Origin: Microvelia longipes
Taxonomy: Eukaryota > Arthropoda > Insecta > Hemiptera > Veliidae
Length of the DNA: 64,000 nt
Reading direction: 5' to 3'
Assembly (NCBI GenBank): GCA_018340805.1
Contig: JACMZG010001911.1
Coordinates: 54,079,571 to 54,143,570 of the forward strand
This document shows, piece after piece, positions 36,558-46,984 of the stretch. The translations under genes were made by a program, and so were the position numbers. Every line of letters begins with the position of its first letter. The first letter of the stretch is position 1. A model generated the notes under the pieces. The model was not told where the DNA came from and searched no databases. It was given only the letters and a program-made list of their open reading frames with translations.

Positions 36558-37680
36558 ATGGAATCAGAAGAAGGTAAGTTCATATCTATTTCTTTTTTTA
36601 AGTTCATTATAAGTATTGTTGTAGCCGGAAAAATATATTTTATTAGTAATTTTTTTATTTCTTTTTTTAATATAAACTATTAAGAGATAATCCCACAATA
36701 TCCTATTCTAATATGAGGCAATTAACAAACTTTAAACTATATAGAATCAGATAACATTCTATATATATAATAACAGTTTTTACGCATATTTGCGCCAAAT
36801 TCATGTTTAGAGGCTGTATAATATAGTTCTATACAATTGTGTGTTTTTGTAGGTAATCGGCTAACCAGGCGAACTTTATTTGATGTTTGGTTTTCTGCTC
36901 CTAAGTCTGACATTAAATCCAAGGCTGTATTCAACAAATTAATTCAGCATTTCAATGTTTCTGAAGACAGATTAATGGTATTTGCTTCTAAGATATCGAA
37001 CAAGTTTTTAGGAAAATTAGGTAACTGTTCTAGACACAGAGATAGATTTTATACAAAGTACGCTGATTGGTTAAATACAATTGTAGATATCTCTGATCCT
37101 GAAGAACTAACCAAGAACCTGGGACTAGTAAGGGCGTCCAAAGAAAGATTTTGAAGACGCAAGCAACAAAACAAAACAAAGAAGAGTAAGTTCATTAGTT
37201 AAGGCGACGAGTGTTCCTTAACTTACAATAGCCCTTGCTAGCAGTCTAAGGACCTCTGGTAAAAGAGATTCTGCAACTTTGGTGAGGGAACTATCAGAGA
37301 GCTCACCTCAGAGAGGAACAGTAATAAAGAAGGGTAGACTCGAAACCATGAAAAATAGTCACTTGGCTTATACACCTGATGAAGGTCTTGCATACTTTTT
37401 GGATGGGAAACATATTTCACGATCATATATTCTGACTTAGTCACAAGCAAAATTAAGAAATTGCAATCTATACCCTCCTTACTATAAAATTAAAGAAGCA
37501 AAGAAGAAATGCTGTCCATCAAGTGAAGATATTAATGTAGATGAGTTGGTGGCTGAAGTAAGTCTACAGTCATTAGTAGATCTAACAGCTAAAAGACTTG
37601 TTGAAAGCCAGCACTGTGTTATTGATCAGTTAACAAGTTCAGATGATAGCAATGTCACGAATGAATTTGGATCCAATTGA
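36558..37680 (+). pseudogene. Unknown two-exon repeat-type gene crossing the arm boundary
   Basis: Exon 1 (ATG at 36558, MESEE) ends at 36573 before GTAAGT. The intron ends at TTTTTGTAG, and exon 2 starts at 36853 in matching phase (codon GGT split across the junction). Exon 2 reads NRLTRRTLFDVWFSAP, VFNKLIQHFNVSEDRLMVF and YTKYADWLNTIVDI. After a one-base shift near 37130 it continues with FEDASNKTKQRRVSSLVKA, RTSGKRDSATLV, YTPDEGLAYFLDGK, NCNLYPPYYKIKEAKKKC and VSLQSLVDLTAKRL, with two internal stops. It resembles N-terminal parts of large uncharacterised repeat proteins of aphids and other arthropods (memory only). The giant inverted repeat begins inside exon 2, at 37109. Confidence 0.5.
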
Positions 37681-38727
37681 CCAAATTCATACACGTGATA
37701 TTCTGTCCTAGTTTAGCTTAAAGGACATTAACTCCGGTTATAATTTTAAAATATAAACGCGAATAAGGTAGGATTTTAAGAAAATTAATCGTTTTCAAGT
37801 CCATTAAAATTACGGTATACAAGAATTAAGAAGACTCTTAGAAACGAAGCAACAACTTCATCTAGGACATAAATCGTCTCTCTTCAAGACTTCAATTCAC
37901 GTAAGTGTTGAAAAGTTTATTTCTTCATTTTATACAATTTATTATAGTTGTGTGAGTGAGTTAAATTTTGTTTTATGGGTTAATTATGATTTTCATTTAT
38001 GCATTTTTTGGAAATGGACTGAGGAGTATGACACTACGAGTCTAATTTTTTTTGACATATTGATGAATTATTTTTTGCAATATCCTTTTAATTAATTAAT
38101 TGCTCCTTTGAATTTTGTACTTGGTTATAATGTGGTATGTTTGGCTATGTGTAACTGTGAAACTGATGAGGAATGCACAGAGATAGATGCGTTTCCTCTG
38201 AACCCACCTTTGCAATCAGGCTAACAAGGCACGTTATTGTAAAATCATCTACACTCATATCATTTACTTATGGATATTAGGGGCTAATACTGGAGTATTA
38301 TCGTTATCGTAAATCTGGAGTATTAAAGTATATCGTTTAAAATACTGGAGTCCTGTACTAAACACAGCTCCCTCATTCTTACCTGCGTAACCTCCTATTC
38401 TACCCAGACTTGAGCTAAAATGGGTAAAATCAAAGTGCCGCCAAATATAAAAATTAAAATTTGATTATTGATTAATAATAATTATTATTAATAATAAATT
38501 ATTATTCATTTGATATGAATTTTATTAAAAATTAATTTAGTCTCCAAGATTATTGTACTAGATTATTGTACTATCTTAGTTCACTCATTATAAAATCAAT
38601 AAATCTTCAGCAAAAATTAGTGGACAAAATTGTCCACAGGACTTGACAGACAGGTCGAGTTCTCGACATGTCTTCATAATGATGCTTGTTACAGACTTGA
38701 CTTATCACTTTACAGTACTAAGTCAGC

Positions 38728-38960
38728 TTAACGTCTAAACTTGGAGACATCTAAGACAGTTGTGTTATCCATAGGCACTTGTCTACAGACCAGGTTGAAT
38801 TCTCGACATGTCTTTCTGATAACATCCGTTTCAGACTTATCAGTCCGGATGGAAACTCCATTTTCTCGCGAGCCGATTCTTTAAACTTCTTTTTTGTTGA
38901 TGATTCAAGCTGTGATGGTGAGTAGTGGTGAGACTGGTGAGAATCGGATGCTCATCAGAC
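38728..38960 (-). pseudogene. R3H-like domain fragment, right arm
   Basis: Inverted copy of 24170-24423. Its stop codon is kept at 38728-38730, but an indel near 38893 (a TTTTTT run) breaks the frame that is open in the left arm, so the left copy is the better preserved one. Confidence 0.45.
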
Positions 38961-39057
38961 AGAGACCCAGAGCTCTCTTGTATGTAATCTATATTTATAT
39001 GATCTAGATAATCTCTAATCTACATACACGGGTCATTCTGTCCTAGTTTAGCTTAAA

Positions 39058-39540
39058 GATCAATTGATTAATAGTACTACACCTTCATTAGAATAAGAAG
39101 ACGATTTTTCAATTGATTAATAGTACTACACCTTCAATTAGAATAAGAAGACGATTTTTCAATTGATTAATAGTACCTACACCTTCAATTAGAATAAGAA
39201 GACGATTTTTCAATTGATTAATAGTACTACACTTCAATTAGAATAAGAAGACGATTTTTCAATTGATTAATAGTACTACACCTTCAATTAGAATAAGAAG
39301 ACGATTTTTCAATTGATTAATAGTACTACACCTTCAATTAGAATAAGAAGACGATTTTTCAATTGATAGTACTACACCTTCAATTAGAATAAGAAGACGA
39401 TTTTTCAATTGATTAATAGTACTACACCTTCAATTAGAATAAGAAGACGATTTTTCAATTGATTAATAGTACTACACCTTCAATTAGAATAAGAAGACGA
39501 TTTTTCAATTGATTAAAGTACTACACCTTCAATTAGAATA
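39058..39540. repeat. 50-base satellite B, right-arm array
   Basis: About ten copies, more regular than the left-arm array. Confidence 0.9.
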
Positions 39541-39750
39541 ATACCCACACCGGTCGGTGTGCGCTCTGCAAATTTTAGAGGCATAGTATAAGTGGATAAT
39601 TATGCGTAATGGATGAGTATTATATAAGTTTTTTTTACTACGACAATTACCATCCATCGGTCGAGGCACCCTATAACCCCAATTTTAAGATTTCTCTGAT
39701 CTTCTTTACTTTAATAAACACATAACTTATTACAGTAATGGTTTTTACAG

Positions 39751-39875
39751 GACACTGGTGTACATTGGTACGCATATTTTAGGGATGTGGCGCGGACGGT
39801 TGCCCTCCACGATTATAGGAAAATAGGGGGAGAACGGGACATCGTGGAGGTAGATGAAACTTATTTATTTAAAAG
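39751..39875 (+). pseudogene. Merlin exon 3 copy, right arm
   Basis: 125 bases with TTTTTACAG acceptor before and GTTAGTATT donor after. It encodes the first catalytic motif VEVDETYLFKR in an unbroken frame. No other transposase exon is nearby, so it cannot make a transposase alone. Confidence 0.8.
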
Positions 39876-40003
39876 GTTAGTATTAAACACTAAGTTAAAT
39901 TTTTTTGTTACACCTTCCCACTGACAGGACTTCACTCCACCTGTCACATGGTTCACATTTCAACCTGTCAGCCTTCCCCCTCTCATTGATCTGGAAGATG
40001 TGG

Positions 40004-40040
40004 CAAAGGTATATAAGTAAGATCCCATGTATCCTGGCTC
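40004..40040 (+). promoter_or_regulatory. TATA-like module in repeated block
   Basis: GGTATATAAGTAAGATCCC occurs here, again at about 41090-41108, and inverted at about 22012-22030 and 23104-23122. TATATAAG is a good TATA box match, but no gene start was linked to it. Confidence 0.25.
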
Positions 40041-40192
40041 CTTTGCCTTGCAGACCTACTTCTATTTTGTTTTCTCTGTTATAGGTGGCCAAGTATTAAT
40101 TAATTTTGTTTTAATAAATCAAATGTTAAATTTTTAAAAAGACAATAATAATTAATATTGGATATTTTATTTCTTAAATGTCTTTATAATAT

Positions 40193-40605
40193 ATTTAAGT
40201 ATTTAGTGAATAGACAGTGTTAATAATGTACTACTCGATAGATTAAGTATTTAGTGAATAGAGTGTTAATAGTGTACTGACTTAATAGATTTAAGTATTT
40301 AGTGAATAGACAGTGTTAAGTGTACTGACTTAATAGTGAATAACAGTGTTTTTAGGGTACTGACTTAATAGATTTAAGTATTTAGTGAATAGACAGTGTT
40401 TTTAGTGTACTGACTTAATAGATTTAAGTATTTAGTGAATAGACAGTGTTTTTAGTGTACTGACTTAATAGATTTAAGTATTTAGTGAATAGACAATATT
40501 AATAGTGTACTGACTTAATAGATTTAAGTATTTAGTGAATAGACAGTGTTTTTAGTGTACTGACTTAATAGATTTAAGTATTTAGTGAATAGACAGAGTT
40601 AATAG
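40193..40605. repeat. 50-base satellite A, array 3
   Basis: About eight copies, inverted counterpart of array 2. Confidence 0.9.
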
Positions 40606-40639
40606 TTATCATTTTATTAAAAAAATAAACTGGTACAAC

Positions 40640-40860
40640 ATTTGATAAACGTGCATTATAAAGAATACTTAGAACGTCAAAACTTAATAAGAGAAACAGT
40701 CAACCAAGATAAAGTAAATATCTACATGAAGTAATGGAAAGAAATAACAATTAGACACCCATCAATAGAAAGTCAGGAGTGTTGGGACTAATTATTTTCA
40801 CAAATGGAATCTGAAAGTACAGAAGATTTGGCACCAACAAGAGTGGCCTAACATTTATAA
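40640..40860 (+). pseudogene. Right-arm copy of the 69-codon unknown frame
   Basis: Reads NVHYKEYLERQNLIRETVNQ and later WNLKVQKIWHQQEW. A TAA after the MK codons and an indel in the PSI region disrupt it. Confidence 0.3.
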
Positions 40861-41277
40861 AGAACTAAACACTCAGAGGCGGTGTTCCACAGTGGTTGAC
40901 CGTCATACTTTAATGCGAGGGCGGAGCATTAAAGGAGTATATATAATTAAAATAGTTTTATTTTCTTAGTTTATCCAAAACCCATGCTAGTACACCTTCC
41001 CACTGACAGGACTTCACTCCACCTGTCACATGGTTCACATTTCAACCTGTCAGCCTTCCCCCTCTCATTGTTCTGGAAGATGTGGCAAAGGTATATAAGT
41101 AAGATCCCATGTATCCTGGCTCCTTTGCCTTGCAGACCTACTTCTATTTTGTTTCTCTGTTATAGGTGACCAAGTATTTAATTAATTTTGTTTTAATAAA
41201 TCAAATGTTAAAATTTTTAAAAAGACAATAATAATTAATATTGGATATTTTATTTCTTAAATGTCTTTATAATATAT

Positions 41278-41440
41278 TTAAGTATTTAGTGAATAGACAG
41301 TGTTAATAATGTACTGACTCAATAGATTTAAGTATTTAGTGAATAGAGTGTTTTTAGGGTACTGACTTAATAGATTTAAGTATTTAGTGAATAGACAGTG
41401 TTTTTAGTGTACTGACTTAATAGATTTAAGTATTTAGTGA
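41278..41440. repeat. 50-base satellite A, array 4, truncated
   Basis: About three and a half copies, cut at 41440, where PolB-related sequence begins. Confidence 0.9.
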
Positions 41441-42250
41441 TACACATCTGATACTTTAAATCAAGCATTTATTAGATGAAGCAGATTAGATCAAGCATTA
41501 TTAGAGTTATCAGATTTAACATTGTTAGAACAAGCTTTCCCTGAGCCCTAAACTTCAAAGGATTTAAAAAAACTTCCCTGAGCCCCATCAATTTAGAAAT
41601 AAAATCCAATGTAAAAAGTGTAAGTTATATGTTTTTAAGAAAAATATTGATAATCATATGCTAATCTGTAACGAATAATTCAAGCGTAATTTTTGTCTAA
41701 GAGAGTTTCAAAGAAACTCTGCTCTTACACAAAGACTGTGTAAAAGCAGACCTGAGGAAGAACGGTTGGTTCTGTGGGAACCGTCCGTAAAAGACATGTC
41801 GGACCCTTCTGGTGATTCTCCATTTGTCGAATATGAGACATGTCTCAATAATAGACTGAAATCATACTTTTTGAAAGCAATAGGTAAAACAGATTTAATT
41901 TCTTGAGCGTAAGTTTATTGATATTAATGGTAAGTATGAGTTGAAAGCATTTAAAACAGAGAACACTTCCATTTTTCAATAAACAGATGTCGAAAAATTT
42001 ATACAAGACTCTTTCTTATCTTTAAATAAAGAAATGGAAGAGTCAGAGCTACAAAAGAGTGGCTGGATGTCAGACCAGGTCCAAGGCCTTCGTATCTGAA
42101 ACATTCAATTTTCCCAAGAAAATAATATTAAAAAAATGGTGCAATAATGTAAAAAACTCAGATTAATATTGTTTCAAGCATTCTACACTAGCAAAATTCG
42201 TTCATGAAACACCCCATAGGGTTACTAAGTATACAGACGAACTCCAATTA
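41441..42250 (+). pseudogene. PolB relic, N-terminal part
   Basis: Very similar in DNA to 58380-59210 and to the complement of 51793-53290. Readable pieces include EYETCLNNRLKSYFLKAIGK, AFKTENTSIFQ, a finger-like CKKLR context and FVHETPHRVTKYT. Stops are frequent. Homology ends at about 42249, about 140 bases before the densovirus copy. Confidence 0.7.
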
Positions 42251-42390
42251 TAATTCCGCCCTAACAAACTAAGGACAACTCAAGCTATAATAACTTTATA
42301 AGAATAATTTTATTTATTTCATTCTTATCTAACACTCGCCTATTATTGTGTGTTCGTACTGGTGAGAAAAATATCTCTGACCCACTCACT

Positions 42391-42535
42391 ACGCTAAAGT
42401 CCGGACACGCCGGGCGCGCGCAGCGCATGCCCATGGTAGCATGTTGAGTAGACAAATAGCCCCCACCGCCTGTTTCTGGAAGAGGGAGAAGTCGTCGACG
42501 TCGTTATATTGTTTTTCTTGAATCTTATTTCTTAA
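42391..42535 (+). repeat. Densovirus left inverted terminal repeat
   Basis: Pairs with 46479-46621. The GC-rich outer part (GGCGCGCGCAGCGCATGCC) stands out against the AT-rich surroundings. Few mismatches over about 130 bases. Confidence 0.9.
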
Positions 42536-42553
42536 GGTTAAGGTCACAAAATT

Positions 42554-42567
42554 TAAGTATATATATA
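42554..42567 (+). promoter_or_regulatory. TATA-like box of the NS promoter
   Basis: AAGTATATATATATGG lies about 20 bases inside the left ITR and about 90 bases before the first NS ATG at 42656. Position fits the left-hand densovirus promoter. Confidence 0.5.
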
Positions 42568-42655
42568 TGGACTTAATTGTATCAAAATTTAGTCACAGTT
42601 TATTATTAGTGTCCTATCTAATAACTGTGCTATCATCATATATACGTGAGTATTA

Positions 42656-44418
42656 TGTCTTCTACTATTAATAACGAATTTGATTTAAACACCACCGCGT
42701 CGGTTGAAACTTGCAAAACTCCGGAAAACGAACAGCCTATACCATGTTGAGAAACACCCAAAAAGAAAACGAAGTTGATGTCAAAAATGATCAACAAACC
42801 AGTAATGAAACTATGGAACTCGATACGCTCGATTCTTTTTTGATAGAAACGAACTACTTGTTTCATTAGATCACCTTCATTACGGAGACGATCATAATGA
42901 CATCGAACAAGAAGTTACGTTCGTACATGGAAGATATTTTAACTATTTTGGAGAAGATCGAGAGGACAGAGAATTCCTGTATAACGAGGCGCGATCTGAT
43001 TTCTCTGATCTTCGACCAGGTCGACGCCTTATCCACTCCGTCGTGCCCCTCCCAGATCTTAGAAGAAGCTCAAGAGGAATTAATGTCCTCCTTAAAGCGT
43101 TACCATCGTTTGATACAACCGCAATCATCATCGTCTCTCTCCACGTCTCAACCAACTGGGACCACCTCCATATCGTCCATGATTGTGGATACTCCAACGG
43201 ATCATGTAGATGCGCCTGGGTCGAGCGATACGTCAGACCCCTCTACGACGCTCACTCAGTTGAAAGGAGATTTAGGAGAGTTTTTGAACTTCGGAAGTTC
43301 TCAGACGAACGATACTTCAATCTCGTCGTATATTTGTCGTTACACCCGAGATACTTGCTCTACTACCGAGGTAGAGGGCAAGACCGGTACTTATCTTATT
43401 CAAATGAGTATGTACAAAGTAGCGGATATCACGGGACTTCCGAAGGATCAATGGTGGAGGAGACGACAGACGAATATTGTATGTTATCAATGAGGGATCG
43501 GACATGATGCTTCAGCAGAGGCTAACTGCTCTGCTAACACAAATGCAGTCAGTTCAGGAGAACAACCAACAATAAAAAGTAACTTCCAAAAGGATATTTT
43601 GGCGTGGTTCAACAAATACATAGTGACACCACCATCTCTCACGTGTAGAAGTAGACCGTGGTTATCAGGTAAGTACGGTCATATTCTAGGTTCATGTAAG
43701 CCTATTTATACTGCTTTGCAGTTGCATCGCATAAATTTAGCTTCGCTATCTTTTATAAATATTATAAAAAGGCACATAAGCTCAGAATATGTCCGTATTT
43801 ATTCAGCTACAACAGGAAATAAAGTTCTTTATTTTTTGATGAATCCACCTCTACTGAATTATAGAGGAATATTTAATATTTCAAACTACTAATAATAATA
43901 TTAATATACAAACCTTTTTAACATTTCTATATTTATTTCTATCCAAACAATCTGGAAAGATGAACTGTTTACAATTAATAGGAGGTGTCCCGGATTGTGG
44001 TAAAACTTGGTTTGCGTATATATTGGGAGAATTTATGATAAACTATGGTATAATTGCCAATTATAATAAATACTCCCAATTTCCATTCCAAGATTGTATC
44101 AATAGAAATATACTTATATTCGATGAACCCAACGTAGAGAATAGTTCATTTGAAACCTTTAAGTTATTTTTCTCAGGAACTCAAGTGTCTTGTAATATTA
44201 AATATGAGGATTCTCAAATATTACAAAGAACTCCTGTTGTAGTTTGTACCAACCACGTGGTATTTCCTAACAATGAAGAGTTTAACTGTCGCATGTATAA
44301 GTTGAAGTTTCAGCCATTTGACTTTGGAAGTAATAAAAATAAAAAAATTCTTCTTGTTGCGTTATATTATTTATTTGTTAAGTATAATATCTTGCCTGTA
44401 GAGGATATAATGATATAA
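42656..44418 (+). pseudogene. Densovirus nonstructural region (NS1/NS2-like), degenerate
   Basis: NS1 is the rolling-hairpin replication initiator and helicase. A short first frame (from ATG 42656) stops at 42746. From about 42850 two overlapping frames are open: one (42897-43493) is Ser/Thr-rich and NS2-like, and the other (to 43507) contains HIVHDCGYSNGSCRC, the Cys/His motif near the nickase domain. NS1 homology then changes frame near 43490 and runs on to stops at 43892-43901. The helicase part ends at 44418: in the 152-codon ORF starting at 43960, residues 8-17 are Walker A (GGVPDCGKTW), 51-58 Walker B (ILIFDEPN) and 91-99 the sensor region (TPVVVCTNH). Overlapping NS1/NS2 frames are normal in these viruses, but the stops and frame change are damage. 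Confidence 0.85.
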
Positions 44419-44524
44419 CAAAAAAAACAAGTTTTATATAATTAAATTTATTTTATAAAATATACTTAATAAAAACTACCATTGTTGCAAAGATGTGTTG
44501 TTTATTGACTTAATAAACCTAACC

Positions 44525-44872
44525 TTACTTAGCTAATAAACCGGTATAATGTTCAACATTATACAAGTTTCTTGTCTTATAATTACGATCATATACTGCG
44601 TCTGGGTGTGGTACTATATTAGCTCTATTAAACATTGAATTATAATCACTTTTAAATGTGATTTCTGTTTCAACATAAAATATAGCTGAAGCATTCACAA
44701 AATCTGAAGCAACGTCTGAAGGAGCATTACTTTGACAGGGTAATACACCAATATGAACTTGGGGCTGAGACATATTATTGAACTGGTGTTGAGGGGTCTT
44801 TTTATAAAATGATTGTTCAATGGGACATAGGTACTGGTTTTCTTTAGCCCAAGAGATACCAGTCCATACCAT
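44525..44872 (-). pseudogene. Densovirus capsid protein, C-terminal part
   Basis: 115 codons in another frame, continuing the capsid body (PIEQSFYKKTPQHQFNN, QVHIGVLPC, FYVETEITFKSDYNS) to a natural-looking C-terminus. The intervening bases 44873-44990 are also readable as capsid, so one indel explains the split. Confidence 0.8.
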
Positions 44873-44989
44873 GCCCAGCTTTTCTCAAACCACCATCGAT
44901 TTGAACAGATACATCATCAAAGGAATTAATATTACCAGCCCATCTAGTGTCAGCTGAAACAACACTGTCTGTTCCTACAATATTTTGTT

Positions 44990-45919
44990 TCACTTTACAA
45001 GGTGCGTAACACAGGGAACATCTTTATGGTCAAGTAAATTAAATACATTTGTGTGTGATGTTAAATCTGTTAGGCCAGTACTCATAGTAAATGCTTTATT
45101 ACCAGTTGTTCTTTCAAATGGAAAATGAAAACCAGTGTAAAAGGGTAAAGACCTAATAGTCCATAAACTAGTTGGAAAGTTATCAGTGGGAAATGTTATA
45201 GTATCTTCTCCCCACAACGTATAAACTAAGCTAGTTAAGTGTTCGTCAGTAATTTCCTCATATGTAGGTTCCATAGCTTTAGTATTGTTAGCTTTAACAT
45301 GTCTATGACGAAGCAAATATTTATGATATAAACCAACGGCAGAAATACCAAATAATGTTTGTTGGTTATTGGCTGTACTACTTAAGGTTGTACCAGTATC
45401 AAAACTACACCTTATGCCTTTAGGTGTGACCTTAACAAATATACTCTCTATACTACTGCCAGTAGGTATGTTATCGAATTCATTAGGGGACAAATAAAAC
45501 GGTAAAAAGTCAACAGGTAATACAGTCATAGGGTAATGTAACAAATACGATTTATTTACTTCCATATTTTCCCACATACTAAATTTATAACCCCAGGTTT
45601 GAAATAAATGTGAATGTTTTATAGTAATCATATTAGGTTGTATACGTGGGTTGTTTAATATTTGCAGTGCAGGTGCTTGTCCCATTACAGATGGTCCTCC
45701 AACAGTCTGTCCTCCTCCTCCTCCTTTCCCATTAGCCTGATCATTACCACTGTCTATAACGTCTAAATCCATATTCTGAAATATTTCACTATCAGCAAAA
45801 ATCTTCTGGGTCAATAGTATCTTGATCGTGTAAATCTGGTGGGTTATTTGATATCCCTGAAGGACCAGCTTTTTGTGTAGACGTTGATGATGGTGTAAAA
45901 TTTGATGATGATAAACCAC
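44990..45919 (-). pseudogene. Densovirus capsid protein, central part
   Basis: 309 codons containing the Gly-rich GKGGGGGQ segment and then the jelly-roll capsid body (HLFQTWGYKFSMWENMEV, YLLHYPMTVLP, FDTGTTLSSTAN, TGFHFPFERTTGNKAF). It overlaps the upstream capsid frame by about 130 bases in a different frame. Several ambisense densoviruses join two capsid frames by splicing, so this overlap may be original. A frame change near 44990 separates it from the C-terminal piece at 44872-44525, which is probably a mutation. Confidence 0.85.
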
Positions 45920-46424
45920 GTTTTTCGTTTAATCGATCGTTGGCTGTTGCAAATGTAGGACCTCCTTGATTAAACGTATCTCTTAATTGTTGTACTTCGT
46001 TTAAATATGTCTCGTCGTTATTTAATATTTCACGTTGTTGACGTTGAGCTTCTTGAAATGAAATATTATTATTTCTAGCGTAACGTGCTAAATATCTCTG
46101 ACGCAAATCGTATAATGCTTTATTAATTGATGTATTAGATTGACTCATATTAGGGTAAATGTTACCAAATATTTTTTCTGCACCATATTTTGATGATAAA
46201 CCAATAGCTCCTAATAAAGAGTGCCAATTACCTGTTGTTGAGAAATCAGACCAGAACGAAGTTATCGCTTTTCTATCTGCTACAAAGATATCATCCGACG
46301 TTAGAGCGAACGTGTAACCTAAATCGTGCTCTCGCGCAACTTGATCGTCGCGATCGTACACGGACTGAGTAAAATCGGTAGTTCCCGGTCCTAGATACTT
46401 ATGTAACAGTAAATAAAATGGCAT
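45792..46424 (-). CDS. Densovirus VP1 N-terminal part with phospholipase A2 motif
   Basis: 210 codons from the ATG at 46424, placed just inside the right ITR and about 25 bases after a TATA-like GTATATAATA (46447-46456, minus). Residues 10-15 (YLGPGT) form the calcium loop and residues 33-37 (HDLGY) the catalytic His-Asp of the parvoviral phospholipase A2, which frees the incoming virion from the endosome. The frame is open throughout and shows no break. The remainder is Gln/Arg/Asn-rich. It overlaps the central capsid frame at its 3' end. Confidence 0.85.
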   Translation of the reverse strand: MPFYLLLHKYLGPGTTDFTQSVYDRDDQVAREHDLGYTFALTSDDIFVADRKAITSFWSDFSTTGNWHSLLGAIGLSSKYGAEKIFGNIYPNMSQSNTSINKALYDLRQRYLARYARNNNISFQEAQRQQREILNNDETYLNEVQQLRDTFNQGGPTFATANDRLNEKRGLSSSNFTPSSTSTQKAGPSGISNNPPDLHDQDTIDPEDFC

Positions 46425-46446
46425 TATACGTTACTCTATATTTCAT

Positions 46447-46456
46447 CTATTATATA
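46447..46456 (-). promoter_or_regulatory. TATA-like box of the capsid promoter
   Basis: GTATATAATA on the minus strand, between the right ITR and the VP1-type ATG at 46424. Confidence 0.5.
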
Positions 46457-46478
46457 CCTGCTTTTCCTGAATCCTCTT

Positions 46479-46621
46479 TAAGAAGAAGATTCAAGAAAAA
46501 CAATATACCGACAACGACTTCTCCCTCCTCCAGAAACAGGCGGTGGGGGCTATTAGTCTACTCAACATGCCACCATGGGCATGCGCTGCGCGCGCCGGTG
46601 GCGTTAGTCTTAAGCGTCTAA
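46479..46621 (-). repeat. Densovirus right inverted terminal repeat
   Basis: Inverted partner of 42391-42535, with small substitutions such as the GGCATG/GGTAGCATG region. Confidence 0.9.
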
Positions 46622-46984
46622 ACTTATTGATTCTATTTCCTGGAAAATATCATTACTATCGAGATAGGCATTCATTAAATTGTCCGATACTTGAATTTCT
46701 TGACCGGTATTTGGAAGCGGGATATTATTTACAGCAGCAATAGTTTCCTCCGCACTGGTAACACTACTACTACTGCTGCTGCTATTACTAGAGATACTAG
46801 AATACGGGAGGGAGGTTATGTTAAGGTTAATACGTGTGTTGGATTGGTTTAAAGCTAGATATTATAATCAAAATGTACACTATTGTTTTTAGTTGTAACT
46901 TAATATACTTAACGTTCTTCTGTAATCTTGCTTTCTTCATCATACAATTATCAGTCACCACGAGTTAACTTTGGTATCATCCAT
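46622..46984. other. No gene; spacer right of the densovirus copy
   Basis: Contains a short CTACTACTACTGCTGCTGCT trinucleotide tract near 46768. No coding sequence recognised. Confidence 0.5.

Larger units (their letters stand above)
37109..41440. repeat. Right arm of giant inverted repeat
   Basis: Reverse complement of about 21560-26048, with matching blocks in the same order. The outer end breaks off abruptly at 41440 inside satellite A and is followed directly by PolB sequence, whereas the left arm continues. The spacer between arms is about 11 kb and includes the N gap. Confidence 0.9.
42391..46621. mobile_element. Endogenous densovirus (ambisense parvovirus) copy with both ITRs
   Basis: About 4.2 kb bounded by inverted terminal repeats. 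Nonstructural frames read rightward from the left ITR and capsid frames read leftward from the right ITR, converging near 44420-44525. This is the ambisense plan of insect densoviruses of the Blattella/Periplaneta/Acheta kind. SF3 helicase motifs, the capsid phospholipase A2 motif and the Gly-rich capsid stretch are all present. Stops and frameshifts lie in the NS part and one in the capsid part, so it is an inactivated endogenous viral element. Its flanks are PolB debris on both sides. Free densovirus genomes are usually 4-6 kb, so the copy is nearly complete. Confidence 0.9.

Noticed and set aside
37238..37450. 70-codon minus-strand frame repeated at 25706-25918
   Set aside because: It is conserved only because the arms are duplicated. 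The opposite strand carries the better supported frame.
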